This document shows, piece after piece, positions 24,732 through 33,758 of a stretch of 64,000 nucleotides of DNA (positions are counted from its first letter, which is position 1; every line of letters begins with the position of its first letter). The notes below the pieces were generated by a model, which was given only the letters and a program-made list of their open reading frames with translations, was not told where the DNA came from and did no database searches. The stretch covers positions 124,001 through 188,000 of the forward strand of contig WYCW01000005.1 in assembly GCA_011392765.1 (NCBI GenBank), written 5' to 3'. This DNA is from Candidatus Thiosymbion ectosymbiont of Catanema sp. Cochon2018. Lineage in GTDB: Bacteria > Pseudomonadota > Gammaproteobacteria > Chromatiales > Chromatiaceae. The position numbers were made by a program, and so were the translations under genes.

Positions 24732-26618
24732 ATGTGCGGCATAACCGGCCTAATTAACCTTGACGACTCCCCCGTCTCCCCGGTTACTTTGCAGAAAATG
24801 ACCAACGCCATCGCTCACCGAGGCCCCGATGGCGAAGGCCATTGGATAGAAGGGAACGTAGGGCTGGGCCACCGTCGCCTGGCAATAATCGACTTGACCC
24901 CGGCTGGCCATCAACCGATGATCAGCGCAGACCATCGTTACGTACTCAGCTACAACGGTGAAATTTACAATTTCCGGGAATTGAGGGCCGATCTGGAAGC
25001 CGAAGGCTACTGGTTCCGCTCGAAAACAGATAGTGAAGTTGTTCTTTATGCCTTAGCACACTGGGGTACAAAGGCCTTTGATTATTTCAACGGCATGTTC
25101 GCCCTAGCCTTTTGGGACCGAAAGGAAAAGACACTACTCCTGGCCCGGGATCGCTACGGCATCAAACCCCTCTACTACAGCCAACAAGGCAATACCTTCG
25201 CCGTTAGTTCAGAGCAAAAGGCCATCCTCGCGCAACCTGAATTCAAGCGCAAACTCAACAAACCAGCCTTACTGGAGTACTTCACCTTCCAAAACATCTT
25301 TACTGATCAAACCCTCCTGGAAGACATAAAACTCCTCCCCGCAGGTCACTATGCCACCCTTACGCCTTACGCCCTACGCCCTACGCCTTTTTTACGCCTT
25401 AACTCCTTCTGGGACTACCGCTTCCGCGAACCCGACCACCCCGTCGACAGGCGCGAATACCTGGAAGAACTCGACCGCCTCTTCCGTCAAGCCGTAAATC
25501 GCCAACTGGTGAGCGATGTGGAACTAGGTGTCTATCTCAGCGGAGGTATCGACTCCGGCTCCATTACCGCTCTAGCCACACAGTCGTTTCCATACCTCAA
25601 GACCTTCACCTGTGGGTTTGACCTAAGCTCCGCCTCGGGGATCGAACTATCCTTCGATGAACGGACCAAGGCCGAAGCCATGTCGGCCAGATTCAAGACC
25701 GAGCACTACGAAATGGTGCTAAAGGCCGGAGACATGGAGCGCTGCCTGCCGAAACTGTCATGGCATCTGGAAGAGCCTCGCGTTGGTCAGAGTTACCCTA
25801 ATTACTACGCAGCTCAAATGGCCAGTAAATTCGTCAAGGTGGTTCTCTCCGGTAGCGGTGGCGATGAACTTTTTGGTGGCTATCCTTGGCGATATTACCG
25901 TGCGGTCATCAACCAGGATTTCAAACACTACATCGATCAGTACTACCTCTATTGGCAACGCCTGGTAGACAATCGTTATTTGAAACAAATGTTTGCTCCG
26001 GTCTGGTCGGAGGTTCAACATGTATGGACAAGAGATATTTTTCGGGATGTGTTTGCAACACATGACAACGCCCTGGAGCGCCCCGAGGACTATATCAATC
26101 ATTCACTCTATTTCGAGGCAAAAACCTTCCTGCACGGGTTGTTTGTGGTGGAAGACAAACTCAGCATGGCGCATAGCCTGGAAACCCGGGTGCCCTTTAT
26201 GGACAATGACCTTGTAGATTTTGCAATGTCGTGTCCGATACACTTAAAACTTAATCACCTAACACTTGATAACCTAATCCGTACTAACGAAAACGAGCCG
26301 GGCGACAAACAAAGCCAGTTCTTCCAGAAGACCAATGACGGCAAACAAATATTGCGCGATGTGATGAGTCGCTACATTCCGGAAGACATCACTAAGGCGG
26401 AAAAACAGGGTTTTTCATCACCGGATGCCAGTTGGTTCAAGGGGGAGAGTATCAAGTTTGTGCGGAGAACCTTAATAGATGGTCATGCCAAAATCTACGA
26501 TGTATTAGATAAACAGGCAGTTGTGCCTCTGATTGAGCAGCACCTGAACGGCGAACAGAACCGGCGGTTGCTGATTTGGTCATTGTTAAATATAGATTCA
26601 TTTTTGGAGCAATTCTAA
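24732..26618 (+). CDS. asnB: Asparagine synthase (glutamine-hydrolysing) family, copy 1
   Basis: 628 residues. Class II glutamine amidotransferase domain with nucleophile Cys2 (MCGITGLINL, AHRGPDGEG, RRLAIIDLTPAGHQPM), then the ATP-pyrophosphatase domain with LSGGIDSGSITAL and LSGSGGDELFGGYPW. In sugar loci such enzymes amidate uronic acids or form other amides rather than asparagine. A heptad array at 25356-25402 is read through in frame and adds TPYALRPTPFLRL between the two domains, before NSFWDYRF. It starts next to a repeat array. Confidence 0.88.
   Translation: MCGITGLINLDDSPVSPVTLQKMTNAIAHRGPDGEGHWIEGNVGLGHRRLAIIDLTPAGHQPMISADHRYVLSYNGEIYNFRELRADLEAEGYWFRSKTDSEVVLYALAHWGTKAFDYFNGMFALAFWDRKEKTLLLARDRYGIKPLYYSQQGNTFAVSSEQKAILAQPEFKRKLNKPALLEYFTFQNIFTDQTLLEDIKLLPAGHYATLTPYALRPTPFLRLNSFWDYRFREPDHPVDRREYLEELDRLFRQAVNRQLVSDVELGVYLSGGIDSGSITALATQSFPYLKTFTCGFDLSSASGIELSFDERTKAEAMSARFKTEHYEMVLKAGDMERCLPKLSWHLEEPRVGQSYPNYYAAQMASKFVKVVLSGSGGDELFGGYPWRYYRAVINQDFKHYIDQYYLYWQRLVDNRYLKQMFAPVWSEVQHVWTRDIFRDVFATHDNALERPEDYINHSLYFEAKTFLHGLFVVEDKLSMAHSLETRVPFMDNDLVDFAMSCPIHLKLNHLTLDNLIRTNENEPGDKQSQFFQKTNDGKQILRDVMSRYIPEDITKAEKQGFSSPDASWFKGESIKFVRRTLIDGHAKIYDVLDKQAVVPLIEQHLNGEQNRRLLIWSLLNIDSFLEQF
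25356..25402. repeat. Heptad repeat inside the asnB coding sequence
   Basis: Units TACGCCT, TACGCCC, TACGCCC, TACGCCT and a T-rich variant, the same as in the arrays around the S23-like gene. It is read as Thr-Pro-Tyr-Ala-Leu-Arg-Pro repeats without breaking the frame. Confidence 0.85.
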
Positions 26619-27653
26619 TTGCTAGAAATAACAAAAATTAAGGGAGTAGGAGGTAATGAGTTTAGGGATTTTACGCTCAATAATCCGAATACTCTCTTGT
26701 ATGTGGAACCTCGCTTCTTAAGTCTAATCGAAAATGAACTAGATGCTGAGAGTTATTGGCTTGTTGCTCGACGCAATAAAATCATAACTGGCCTACTGCC
26801 GTATTTGGTGAAAAATGGTCCTCTTGGTCCAGCACTTAATTCACTACCGTACTATGGAAGTAATGGGGGAGTAATTCAATCTGATATGGATTTGGAGTCA
26901 AAATCAGGCTTAATTAGCGCCTTCTATCGAGAAGCAAAGAGTGTAAAGGCAGTATCAGCTACCATCATAACCAATCCCCTAGAGAAAGACGGAGGATTTT
27001 ATGAGGCTAACATCGAGTATACGTGTAAGGATGAGCGTATTGGATTAATAACACATTTCCCGACTAACAAAAGTGATTTGATTCGAAACTTTGATGACCC
27101 AAGGCCAAGAAATATTCGTCGGGCGATACGAGAGGGGGTGTCTGTTCAGCAAGGCGGTAGAGAGCTGCTTAATTTCCTTTATGAAACGCATATTGAAAAC
27201 ATGAAAGCAATTGGAGGTCGACCTAAAAACCGAAGATTTTTTGAGGCGATTAATAATCATATGGAAAGTAATGATTGGTCTGTATTTGCAGCATACTTGG
27301 ATGGTGTGCACGTTGCGGCATTGCTTCTCTTCTATTTTAATAAAACAGTTGAGTATTTCACTCCAGTACTTGTAGATGAATATCGAAATACACAAGCGCT
27401 TTCGCTCATAATATACGAGGCTATGCAGGATGCTATCTCAAAAGGGTTCAAACAGTGGAATTGGGGGGGGACTTGGCTTAGCCAAGGTGGTGTTTATGAC
27501 TTTAAAAAGCGATGGGGCACAACAGAATATCGTTATTACTATTATACCCAAGTGTACAACAACAGGTTGAGAGAATGCAGTGCATCATATCTTCTTGATT
27601 GTTATCCTGGGTTTTTTCTTATTCCGTTTGCTGAGCTTACTGAATCAAATTAA
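26619..27653 (+). CDS. FemAB/GNAT-like acyltransferase
   Basis: 344 residues from TTG 26619, which directly follows the asnB stop and has GGAG about 12 bases upstream; no ATG occurs until about residue 88. The C-terminal half has the FemAB/BioF2-like GNAT fold pattern: NIRRAIREGVSV, FLYETHIENMKAIGGRPK, VAALLLFYFNKTVEYF, KQWNWGGTW and YDFKKRWGTTEYRYYYY. Probably a cytosolic N-acyltransferase acting on an amino sugar; the donor is unknown. Codon use is AT-rich like the next five genes. Confidence 0.72.
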   Translation: MLEITKIKGVGGNEFRDFTLNNPNTLLYVEPRFLSLIENELDAESYWLVARRNKIITGLLPYLVKNGPLGPALNSLPYYGSNGGVIQSDMDLESKSGLISAFYREAKSVKAVSATIITNPLEKDGGFYEANIEYTCKDERIGLITHFPTNKSDLIRNFDDPRPRNIRRAIREGVSVQQGGRELLNFLYETHIENMKAIGGRPKNRRFFEAINNHMESNDWSVFAAYLDGVHVAALLLFYFNKTVEYFTPVLVDEYRNTQALSLIIYEAMQDAISKGFKQWNWGGTWLSQGGVYDFKKRWGTTEYRYYYYTQVYNNRLRECSASYLLDCYPGFFLIPFAELTESN

Positions 27654-27665
27654 GGGAGGATATAT

Positions 27666-28328
27666 ATGAAAAAGCAATTGATTATTATAGGAACAGGCCT
27701 CTTTCCTGAGGTCGCACGATGTTATTTCGAGGAATTTGGAGGATATAAAGTTCTCGGGTTTGCATGTCATCAAGCGTATAGGCAAACAGACACGATCTAT
27801 GGCTTACCACTGCATACAATAGAAATGCTGGTGCATGAGCACCCTCCAGGAGAAGTTGATGTTTTTGTTGCATTGGGGTACAAGAATATGAATAAAGTGC
27901 GCCAGAGAGTTTACGAAGAGATGAAATCTCTTGAATACAATTGTGTCAGTTTCGTGTACCCAGGCGTGAGAATCTGGGACTCTACAAAGCTTGGAGACAA
28001 TGTCTTTATTTTTGAAGACAATACGATCCAACCGTTCACTACTATCGGAAATAACACGGTATTATGGAGCGGCAACCATGTTGGCCACCACTCTTCAATC
28101 GGTGACCATTGTTTCATTTCATCACACGTTGTTATTTCAGGTTCTTGTAAGGTTGGCAACAATGTATTTATTGGGGTAAACGCAATTCTACACGATAGTA
28201 TTAACGTGGAGGAGGAATGCCTCATTGGTGCCGGAGCGATTGTTTCTAAGCACACCAAACCAAAAGAAGTATACGTGCCTGCAAGTACTAAGGTCTTTCC
28301 TAAGAGTTCTGACCAGGTGGTCTTTTAA
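27666..28328 (+). CDS. NeuD/PglD-like sugar acetyltransferase
   Basis: 220 residues. N-terminal Rossmann-like domain KKQLIIIGTGLFPEVARCYF, then a left-handed beta-helix of hexapeptide repeats from about residue 95 (TKLGDNVFIFEDNTIQPFTT, SGNHVGHHSSIGDHCFISSH, GNNVFIGVNAIL). It matches the NeuD/PglD/PerB family, which acetylates amino or hydroxyl groups of nucleotide sugars. AAGGGAGGA ahead of ATG 27666 is a strong ribosome binding site. It touches the next gene (TAATG). Confidence 0.85.
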   Translation: MKKQLIIIGTGLFPEVARCYFEEFGGYKVLGFACHQAYRQTDTIYGLPLHTIEMLVHEHPPGEVDVFVALGYKNMNKVRQRVYEEMKSLEYNCVSFVYPGVRIWDSTKLGDNVFIFEDNTIQPFTTIGNNTVLWSGNHVGHHSSIGDHCFISSHVVISGSCKVGNNVFIGVNAILHDSINVEEECLIGAGAIVSKHTKPKEVYVPASTKVFPKSSDQVVF

Positions 28329-28960
28329 TGAAGTCGAACAGTACACCACTTGATAAGATCAAAGATCTTTACAGTTCTAGTCTTAAGGAAAAGGGAGTCG
28401 ACTCAGCATCTGTTGGCTGGAACTCACCAGAATCACAAGCACTAAGGTTTGAAAAATTAACATCTATTATTGTGGAGCGAGATAATGCAGTTTCTGTGAA
28501 TGATTATGGCTGTGGGTATGGTGCACACGCAGAGTATCTAGAGAAGGTAAGCGGTATTCGTATAGCAGAATACAATGGCTATGATCTCAGTGATAAAATG
28601 CTCTCGGCGGCACGGAGTCACCTGTCTTGGTTTGAGGGAAAGCAGAATCTTATTAATTCGTCGGTAGTTACCACTCAGGCCGACTATTCATTTGTCTCGG
28701 GAACATTCAATGTAAGGTTTGATGCAGACGAGAAAACTTGGTGTGCATTTATTGAAGAAAAGCTTCATGAAATTCACAACTTTTCACGGCATGGTTTTGC
28801 GTTCAACCTGCTATCAACCTATGTCGATTGGAAGGAGCCACACTTGTACTATGGCGATCCTTGCTATTGGTTCGACTTTTGTAAGTGCAAGTTTTCAAAG
28901 AAAGTTTCGCTTTTGCATGATTATCCACTATATGAATGGACAATCCTTGTGAAGAAATAA
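28328..28960 (+). CDS. SAM-dependent methyltransferase
   Basis: 210 residues, class I fold. SAM-binding motif I is NDYGCGYGAHAEYLEKV near residue 58, followed by the acidic end of beta-2 in YNGYDLSDKMLSAA. Substrate unknown; location implies sugar or amine methylation in the polymer. Its start overlaps the acetyltransferase stop and its stop overlaps the next frame, so the block is one operon. Confidence 0.82.
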   Translation: MKSNSTPLDKIKDLYSSSLKEKGVDSASVGWNSPESQALRFEKLTSIIVERDNAVSVNDYGCGYGAHAEYLEKVSGIRIAEYNGYDLSDKMLSAARSHLSWFEGKQNLINSSVVTTQADYSFVSGTFNVRFDADEKTWCAFIEEKLHEIHNFSRHGFAFNLLSTYVDWKEPHLYYGDPCYWFDFCKCKFSKKVSLLHDYPLYEWTILVKK

Positions 28961-28962
28961 CA

Positions 28963-29910
28963 ATGAAGCTTTGGAAAAAGATTGGTTTTTTTGAAGTGCC
29001 TCGTGGGTTGTATCCTTGGATGTGTTCACATGCACAACTTCCGACACCACTGCCTTTGTGTAATGATCGTGTGCGTGTTTTTTTTGCATCACGAACGGAA
29101 GATCAGAAATCTCATGTGGCCTACACGGATCTAGTTTTATTGCCAGAAAAAGAGGCTTTCTTAGTTGATCAGATTTCTACTGAACCAGTTTTGTACCCTG
29201 GGCCCTGTGGTAACTTCGATGAACATGGTGTGTATCCGTCAAGCGTAATTCAGTACGGTGGTAAGTACTATCTTTACTACATTGGGTGGAATCGCGGTGT
29301 TGAGGCACCACTCTTTTATGCATCCATTGGTCTGGCAGTTAGTGAAGATGGGGTCAATTTTGAGAAGGAGTCAGTTGCACCATTGCTGGCGCGCAGTGAA
29401 CATGACCCATGTTTAGTAACCTCACCACATGTGTACGTCGATAATGGTCGGTGGCGTATGTTATATGTCTCTGGTGTCAAGTGGTCGCGCGATTTGAATG
29501 GTCGTTTACAGTCGCATTACCATATCAAACTGGCAGAGGGGACATCTCCTCATGATTGGATGAGAGATGGGCGTGTTGCAATAGACTTTGCGCCGGGTGA
29601 GACTAATATTGCTCGCTCAGCAGTAATCCGTGATGCTGTTGGGAAGTACCAAATGTGGTTCTCCTATGTTCATTCCAGTATTGGTACATATAGAATCGGG
29701 TACGCCGATTCTGAGGATGGTTTGTTATGGCAACGTAACGATCAATGCGCTGGCGTTAGTCTTGATGACGAGCACTGTCGAAAGATGGCATGTTATCCCG
29801 CTGTATTCGAGCATAGCGGTTACCGGTATATGCTATACAACGGTGATCGGTATGGTCAAGAGGGGTTTTGCGTAGCAGTATTAGCTGAGTCAGCAAGAGA
29901 GCGGCTATGA
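28963..29910 (+). CDS. GH43/GH130-like five-bladed beta-propeller protein
   Basis: 315 residues from ATG 28963 (MKLWKKIGFFEVP); the frame could also start at 28936. Repeated blade-like segments are visible: RVRVFFASRTEDQKSHVAYT, YPSSVIQYGGKYYLYYIGW, SPHVYVDNGRWRMLYVSGV, YQMWFSYVHSS, and YPAVFEHSGYRYMLYNG. There is no signal peptide, so it should act in the cytosol, odd for a glycosidase. It may bind or process a nucleotide sugar. The family is suggested by fold pattern only. It overlaps the next gene by 4 bases (ATGA). Confidence 0.65.
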   Translation: MKLWKKIGFFEVPRGLYPWMCSHAQLPTPLPLCNDRVRVFFASRTEDQKSHVAYTDLVLLPEKEAFLVDQISTEPVLYPGPCGNFDEHGVYPSSVIQYGGKYYLYYIGWNRGVEAPLFYASIGLAVSEDGVNFEKESVAPLLARSEHDPCLVTSPHVYVDNGRWRMLYVSGVKWSRDLNGRLQSHYHIKLAEGTSPHDWMRDGRVAIDFAPGETNIARSAVIRDAVGKYQMWFSYVHSSIGTYRIGYADSEDGLLWQRNDQCAGVSLDDEHCRKMACYPAVFEHSGYRYMLYNGDRYGQEGFCVAVLAESARERL

Positions 29911-31118
29911 AGAAAGTGGGAAGTAATAAAATATCCACAGTACCAACGATATCAGGAAGCTCCCAGGTTTGCTCTCGGTGTATATATGATGAATCACTTG
30001 GGAATATTGATTTCGATGAAAATGGCGTCTGTAATTATTGCAGGCAGATTGATGAGATGTCGTTGCTCTATGGTACTGGTGATGAGGGTGGTGCAAAGGT
30101 ACTTTGGAAGATACTGGAGCAGATCAAGCGCCACGGGAAAGGGAAGAAGTATGACTGCATTATCGGTGTGAGTGGTGGAACAGACTCCTCGTATCTCATG
30201 CTTAAGGCAATTGACTGGGGCTTAAGGCCTTTAGCAGTACATTATGATAATACTTGGAATAACGCATGCTCTACACAGAATATTCATAATGTTACGAAAA
30301 CATTAGGGGTGGACCTCTACACATATGTTGTTGATAACAAGGAGTCAGATGATATTTACAGAGCAACATTCTTTGCAGGTATCCCTGAGTGGGACGCTTC
30401 TTCAGATATAGCTTTCGTCCAAGTCCTACGTTCGACAGCTGCAAAATTCGGTATTAAATACATTTTGGAAGGTCACTCCTTTCAAGCTGAAGGGATTTCG
30501 CCTGTTCGTAATAATTACTTCGATGGAAAGTACATTGCTTCGATTCATAAGCAGTACGGCCGTAGGCCATTGAAGACATTCCCCAACCTTACCTTTTTCA
30601 GGTTCATGAAGTGGGCATTGCTCTATAGGCAGCAGTTCATACGTCCGTTGTGGTATATCCAATATTCTAAGAAGGCTGCACGCGAGGAACTTCAGAAGCG
30701 AACAGGCTGGCAGTACTATGGTGGACATCATCTAGAAAATCGGATTGCGGTGTTTGGGCACACGGTGTATTTGCCACAAAAGTTCATGATCGATTACCGC
30801 TTTTTGGCTTTAGCTGCGTCCGTACGTGCCGGAGAGATGGAGCGCGACGCGGCATTAGAGATATATCGTACACCTGTTAAGGCAGACTTGGATGTTGTTG
30901 AGCTGATAAAAAAGCGTCTTGATCTTAGTGATGAAGAGTATGAGTGTGTGATGGGTCAGCCGCCGAAATCTTGGAAGGACTACCCAACATACAAACCATA
31001 TTTCGAGCTATTGCGTCCACTTTTCTTCATTCTTGCCAAAGCAAACCTAGTACCAATGAGCTTTTATCTGAAGTACTGTTTTCATCTTAAAGAATCAATA
31101 TCACTGCTGTCCCGTTAA
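29907..31118 (+). CDS. N-acetyl sugar amidotransferase (WbpG/PseA-like)
   Basis: Uses ammonia from a HisH/HisF-like pair to turn an N-acetyl group into an acetamidino group. An N-terminal four-Cys zinc-like motif (CSRCIYDE, CNYC) is followed by the PP-loop DCIIGVSGGTDSSYL. 403 residues. The natural end was probably HLKESI-TGA, overlapping the hisH start as ATGA; the inserted IS4 element now adds SLLSR-TAA from its terminal repeat. hisH and hisF follow beyond the IS, as in Pseudomonas wbpG-hisH2-hisF2. Confidence 0.87.
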   Translation: MKKVGSNKISTVPTISGSSQVCSRCIYDESLGNIDFDENGVCNYCRQIDEMSLLYGTGDEGGAKVLWKILEQIKRHGKGKKYDCIIGVSGGTDSSYLMLKAIDWGLRPLAVHYDNTWNNACSTQNIHNVTKTLGVDLYTYVVDNKESDDIYRATFFAGIPEWDASSDIAFVQVLRSTAAKFGIKYILEGHSFQAEGISPVRNNYFDGKYIASIHKQYGRRPLKTFPNLTFFRFMKWALLYRQQFIRPLWYIQYSKKAAREELQKRTGWQYYGGHHLENRIAVFGHTVYLPQKFMIDYRFLALAASVRAGEMERDAALEIYRTPVKADLDVVELIKKRLDLSDEEYECVMGQPPKSWKDYPTYKPYFELLRPLFFILAKANLVPMSFYLKYCFHLKESISLLSR

Positions 31119-32378
31119 GGGAGTAGAAAGAAGGCATGAAAACCTATTTGTTTTGTTACAATGAGTTCACCACAACCCATTGAAAAAAAGAAATCAGGCT
31201 TTGAGTCATCATAATACTGTGTTTTCGCAATTCCTTAAACTGATCCCGGGACGTGAATTCGAGACCCTGGCAAAACAGCACCGTACAGGTCGCTCTTTCC
31301 AAATAGACTCAAGGTGGTTGCAGTTTGTAACCATGATGATAGCGCAGCTGGTGGGGCGGAATGGTTTGCGAGATATCGTTGAAAATATCTCAATACAGAT
31401 CCATCGCCTTTATTATCTGGGTAGTTCAAAGCTGTCTCGTTCCAATTTGTCCCGCATTAACGATGGCAAACCTTATACCCTAGACGAAGTCTTGTTTGGT
31501 AAGTTGCTGGGTCGCTGTCAGGGAATGATGCCGGGAAACGACTTCCGTTTCGAAAACCCACTGTATTATTCACTGGATGCTTCGGCTATCGACCTCTACC
31601 TGTCTGTTTTTCCCTGGGCTGATTTTCGAACTACCAAGGGTGCCATAGAGTTGCATGTCGGATTGAATCACGATGGCTACCTTCCTGAGTTTGTCACGGT
31701 GACTGAAGGCAGGGTGCATGATGTTATTGTTGGTCGCTCACTGAAACTTCCCAAAGTTAGTATTGTGGCCATTTATCGTGGCTATAACGATTACACTTGG
31801 TATAACCAGCTGACTTTGAATGGGATGTTCTTTGTTGCTCGCCTCAAATCCAACGCACAATACCGAGTTATACGGCGCTGTATGATCTTGGCAAATAAGA
31901 GGCTGACCAGCGATCAAATGATCGAGTTCACCGGTGGGTGCTCGGGCCGCAAAAAAATGTCCAGCCTAGCTTCGCCGCATCTGTTATCGGGACCCAGAAA
32001 CCGGCAGGCACTACGTTTTCCTGATCAATAATTTCCAACTGTCTGCCAAGACGATTGCTGATATCTATAGGGCGCGCTGGCGGGTGGAGCTATTCTTCAG
32101 ATGGGTCAAGCAGAATCTGAAGAACAAACCTTTCATTGGCGCCAGCAAGAATACCGTCATGACTCAGGCCTGGATTGCGCTATGCGTATATCTGCTTCTA
32201 GCATTCATTAAATTTCAGTCGAAGTTGACGAAAAGCATGCAGCAAACCCTCCGCTTGCTACAGGTGAGTTTATTCGAAAAAAGAGACTTCATGGCATTGC
32301 TGAGAGATGTTCCTCCAGATGATGAGCTATCTGTCAGTAATCAGATCGCTCTGCTGTGAAAGTTAACGGGACAGCGGT
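31103..32378 (+). mobile_element. IS4-family insertion sequence, decayed, in the amidotransferase/hisH junction
   Basis: Inverted repeats GCTGTCCCGTTAA (31106-31118) and TTAACGGGACAGC (32363-32375). A 9-bp target duplication AATCAATAT flanks the element at 31093-31101 and 32379-32387. About 1.28 kb. The right-hand duplication includes the first bases of the hisH start codon. Confidence 0.88.
31180..32359 (+). pseudogene. IS4-family transposase (DUF4372-type N-terminus), frameshifted
   Basis: Frame one, from about 31180 to 32031, has the N-terminal domain (FSQFLKLIPGREFETLAKQH) and the first catalytic region (NPLYYSLDASAIDLYLSVFP). From about 31940 the family sequence moves to another frame, which has an in-frame TAG near 31970, then DPETGRHYVFLINNFQLSAK and the YREK-like IADIYRARWRVELFFRWVKQ to 32359. 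At least two lesions make it inactive. Confidence 0.87.
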
Positions 32379-32385
32379 AATCAAT

Positions 32386-32994
32386 ATGACAACTATCGTT
32401 GATTATGGCATGGGAAATCTAGGGTCCATGCTCAATATGTTCAAGCGTGTCGGGGTGCAGGCACGCATTGAATCCGATCCGGTTGTTTTGCAAGCTGCGG
32501 AAAGGTTCGTCCTGCCGGGCGTTGGTGCTTTTGACGCTGCTATGCAGCGTATCGATAGTATTTCTGGCTTACGAGATGTCCTGGAACACAAGGCCCTCGT
32601 TGATAAGGTGCCTGTACTGGGCGTATGTCTGGGCATGCAACTACTAACTCGTTCCAGTGAGGAAGGCAAACTGCCTGGCTTGGGTTGGATACCGGGTGCC
32701 ACTCGCCGTTTTCCTAAACAGAGGGAGCTCAAAGTGCCTCACATGGGCTGGAACATTGCTCTGCTCACATCTTCAAATCCTCTATTAGTAGACGTAGAAC
32801 CTGAACCGCGCTACTACTTCGTGCATTCTTATTTTGTAGAGGTGGACGATCCGGCGTATTCTCTCATGCGTACCCATTATGGCATCGACTTCGATTCCGC
32901 CATCGGGCGTGATAATATCTTTGGTGTCCAATTTCACCCCGAGAAGAGCCATCGGTTCGGTATGCAGCTCCTCAAGAATTTTGCGGAGTTGTAA
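32386..32994 (+). CDS. hisH: HisH-like glutamine amidotransferase (glutaminase subunit)
   Basis: 202 residues. Class I amidotransferase: VDYGMGNLGSMLNMFKRVG, the nucleophile Cys in GVCLGMQLL, and His-Glu in FHPEKSHRFG. It releases ammonia for its HisF-like partner. Start ATG 32386 is chosen because MTTIVDYGMGN is the normal family start; the frame extends 30 bases into the IS. In this context it serves sugar amidination with the WbpG-like protein rather than histidine synthesis. The IS4 insertion removes coupling to the amidotransferase gene. Confidence 0.9.
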   Translation: MTTIVDYGMGNLGSMLNMFKRVGVQARIESDPVVLQAAERFVLPGVGAFDAAMQRIDSISGLRDVLEHKALVDKVPVLGVCLGMQLLTRSSEEGKLPGLGWIPGATRRFPKQRELKVPHMGWNIALLTSSNPLLVDVEPEPRYYFVHSYFVEVDDPAYSLMRTHYGIDFDSAIGRDNIFGVQFHPEKSHRFGMQLLKNFAEL

Positions 32995-32996
32995 CC

Positions 32997-33758
32997 ATGC
33001 TCCGTACCCGAGTAATTCCTGCTCTCCTACTGCGCGACGAAAGTCTGGTCAAGACCGTACGCTTTGGCAAATTTACCTATGTAGGTGATCCCTGCAATAC
33101 GGTAAGAATCTTCAACGAACTTGAAGTTGATGAACTGATCTTTCTGGATATCACCGCATCAAGGGAGGGACGAGCACCCAACCTGAAGGTGCTGGGCGAC
33201 ATCGCAAATGAGTGTTTCATGCCACTGGGCTATGGTGGCGGCATCCGTTCACTCGACTACGCAAAGGCCGTTTTCGATATCGGATTTGAAAAGGTGGCGG
33301 TCAATTCTTATGCAGTGGATAATCCCTCGCTCATCACCGAGATCGCCAGCCACTACGGTAGTCAGGCTGTTATTGCATCTATTGACGTGAAAGAGGGGCT
33401 GTTTGGTGGCTGGTCGGTGCGTACCAGGGGCGGCAAACAAAACACTCACCGTGAACCTGCTGAGTGGGCGCGGGAAGTAGAGCGTCTTGGAGCGGGGGAA
33501 ATCCTGTTGACTTCCATCGATCGAGAAGGCACCTGGGAAGGTTTCGATTTGGAAGTGGTAAGGCGTGTTACTGATACCGTCTCCATCCCCGTAATCGCAC
33601 ATGGCGGTGCTGGCACAGTCGAGCATATCGGCCGTGTCGTGAAGGAAGCCAATGCCTCTGCTGTCGCTTTGGGCAGTATGGTGGTCTTTCAAAAAAAGGG
33701 AATGGGAGTGTTGGTGAATTTTCCTGAACAGAGACTATTGGAGGAAGTGTTGCAATGA
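32997..33758 (+). CDS. hisF: HisF-like ammonia-channelling subunit (HisF2 type)
   Basis: 253 residues, TIM barrel: [80 protein letters not shown]. The catalytic Asp of histidine-pathway HisF (position 11, in IIPCLDV) is Leu here (VIPALLLRD), while the second Asp (SIDVKEG) is kept. That supports a paralogue that no longer closes the imidazole ring but passes ammonia to WbpG. It begins 2 bases after hisH and overlaps the next gene by 4 bases. Confidence 0.9.
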   Translation: MLRTRVIPALLLRDESLVKTVRFGKFTYVGDPCNTVRIFNELEVDELIFLDITASREGRAPNLKVLGDIANECFMPLGYGGGIRSLDYAKAVFDIGFEKVAVNSYAVDNPSLITEIASHYGSQAVIASIDVKEGLFGGWSVRTRGGKQNTHREPAEWAREVERLGAGEILLTSIDREGTWEGFDLEVVRRVTDTVSIPVIAHGGAGTVEHIGRVVKEANASAVALGSMVVFQKKGMGVLVNFPEQRLLEEVLQ

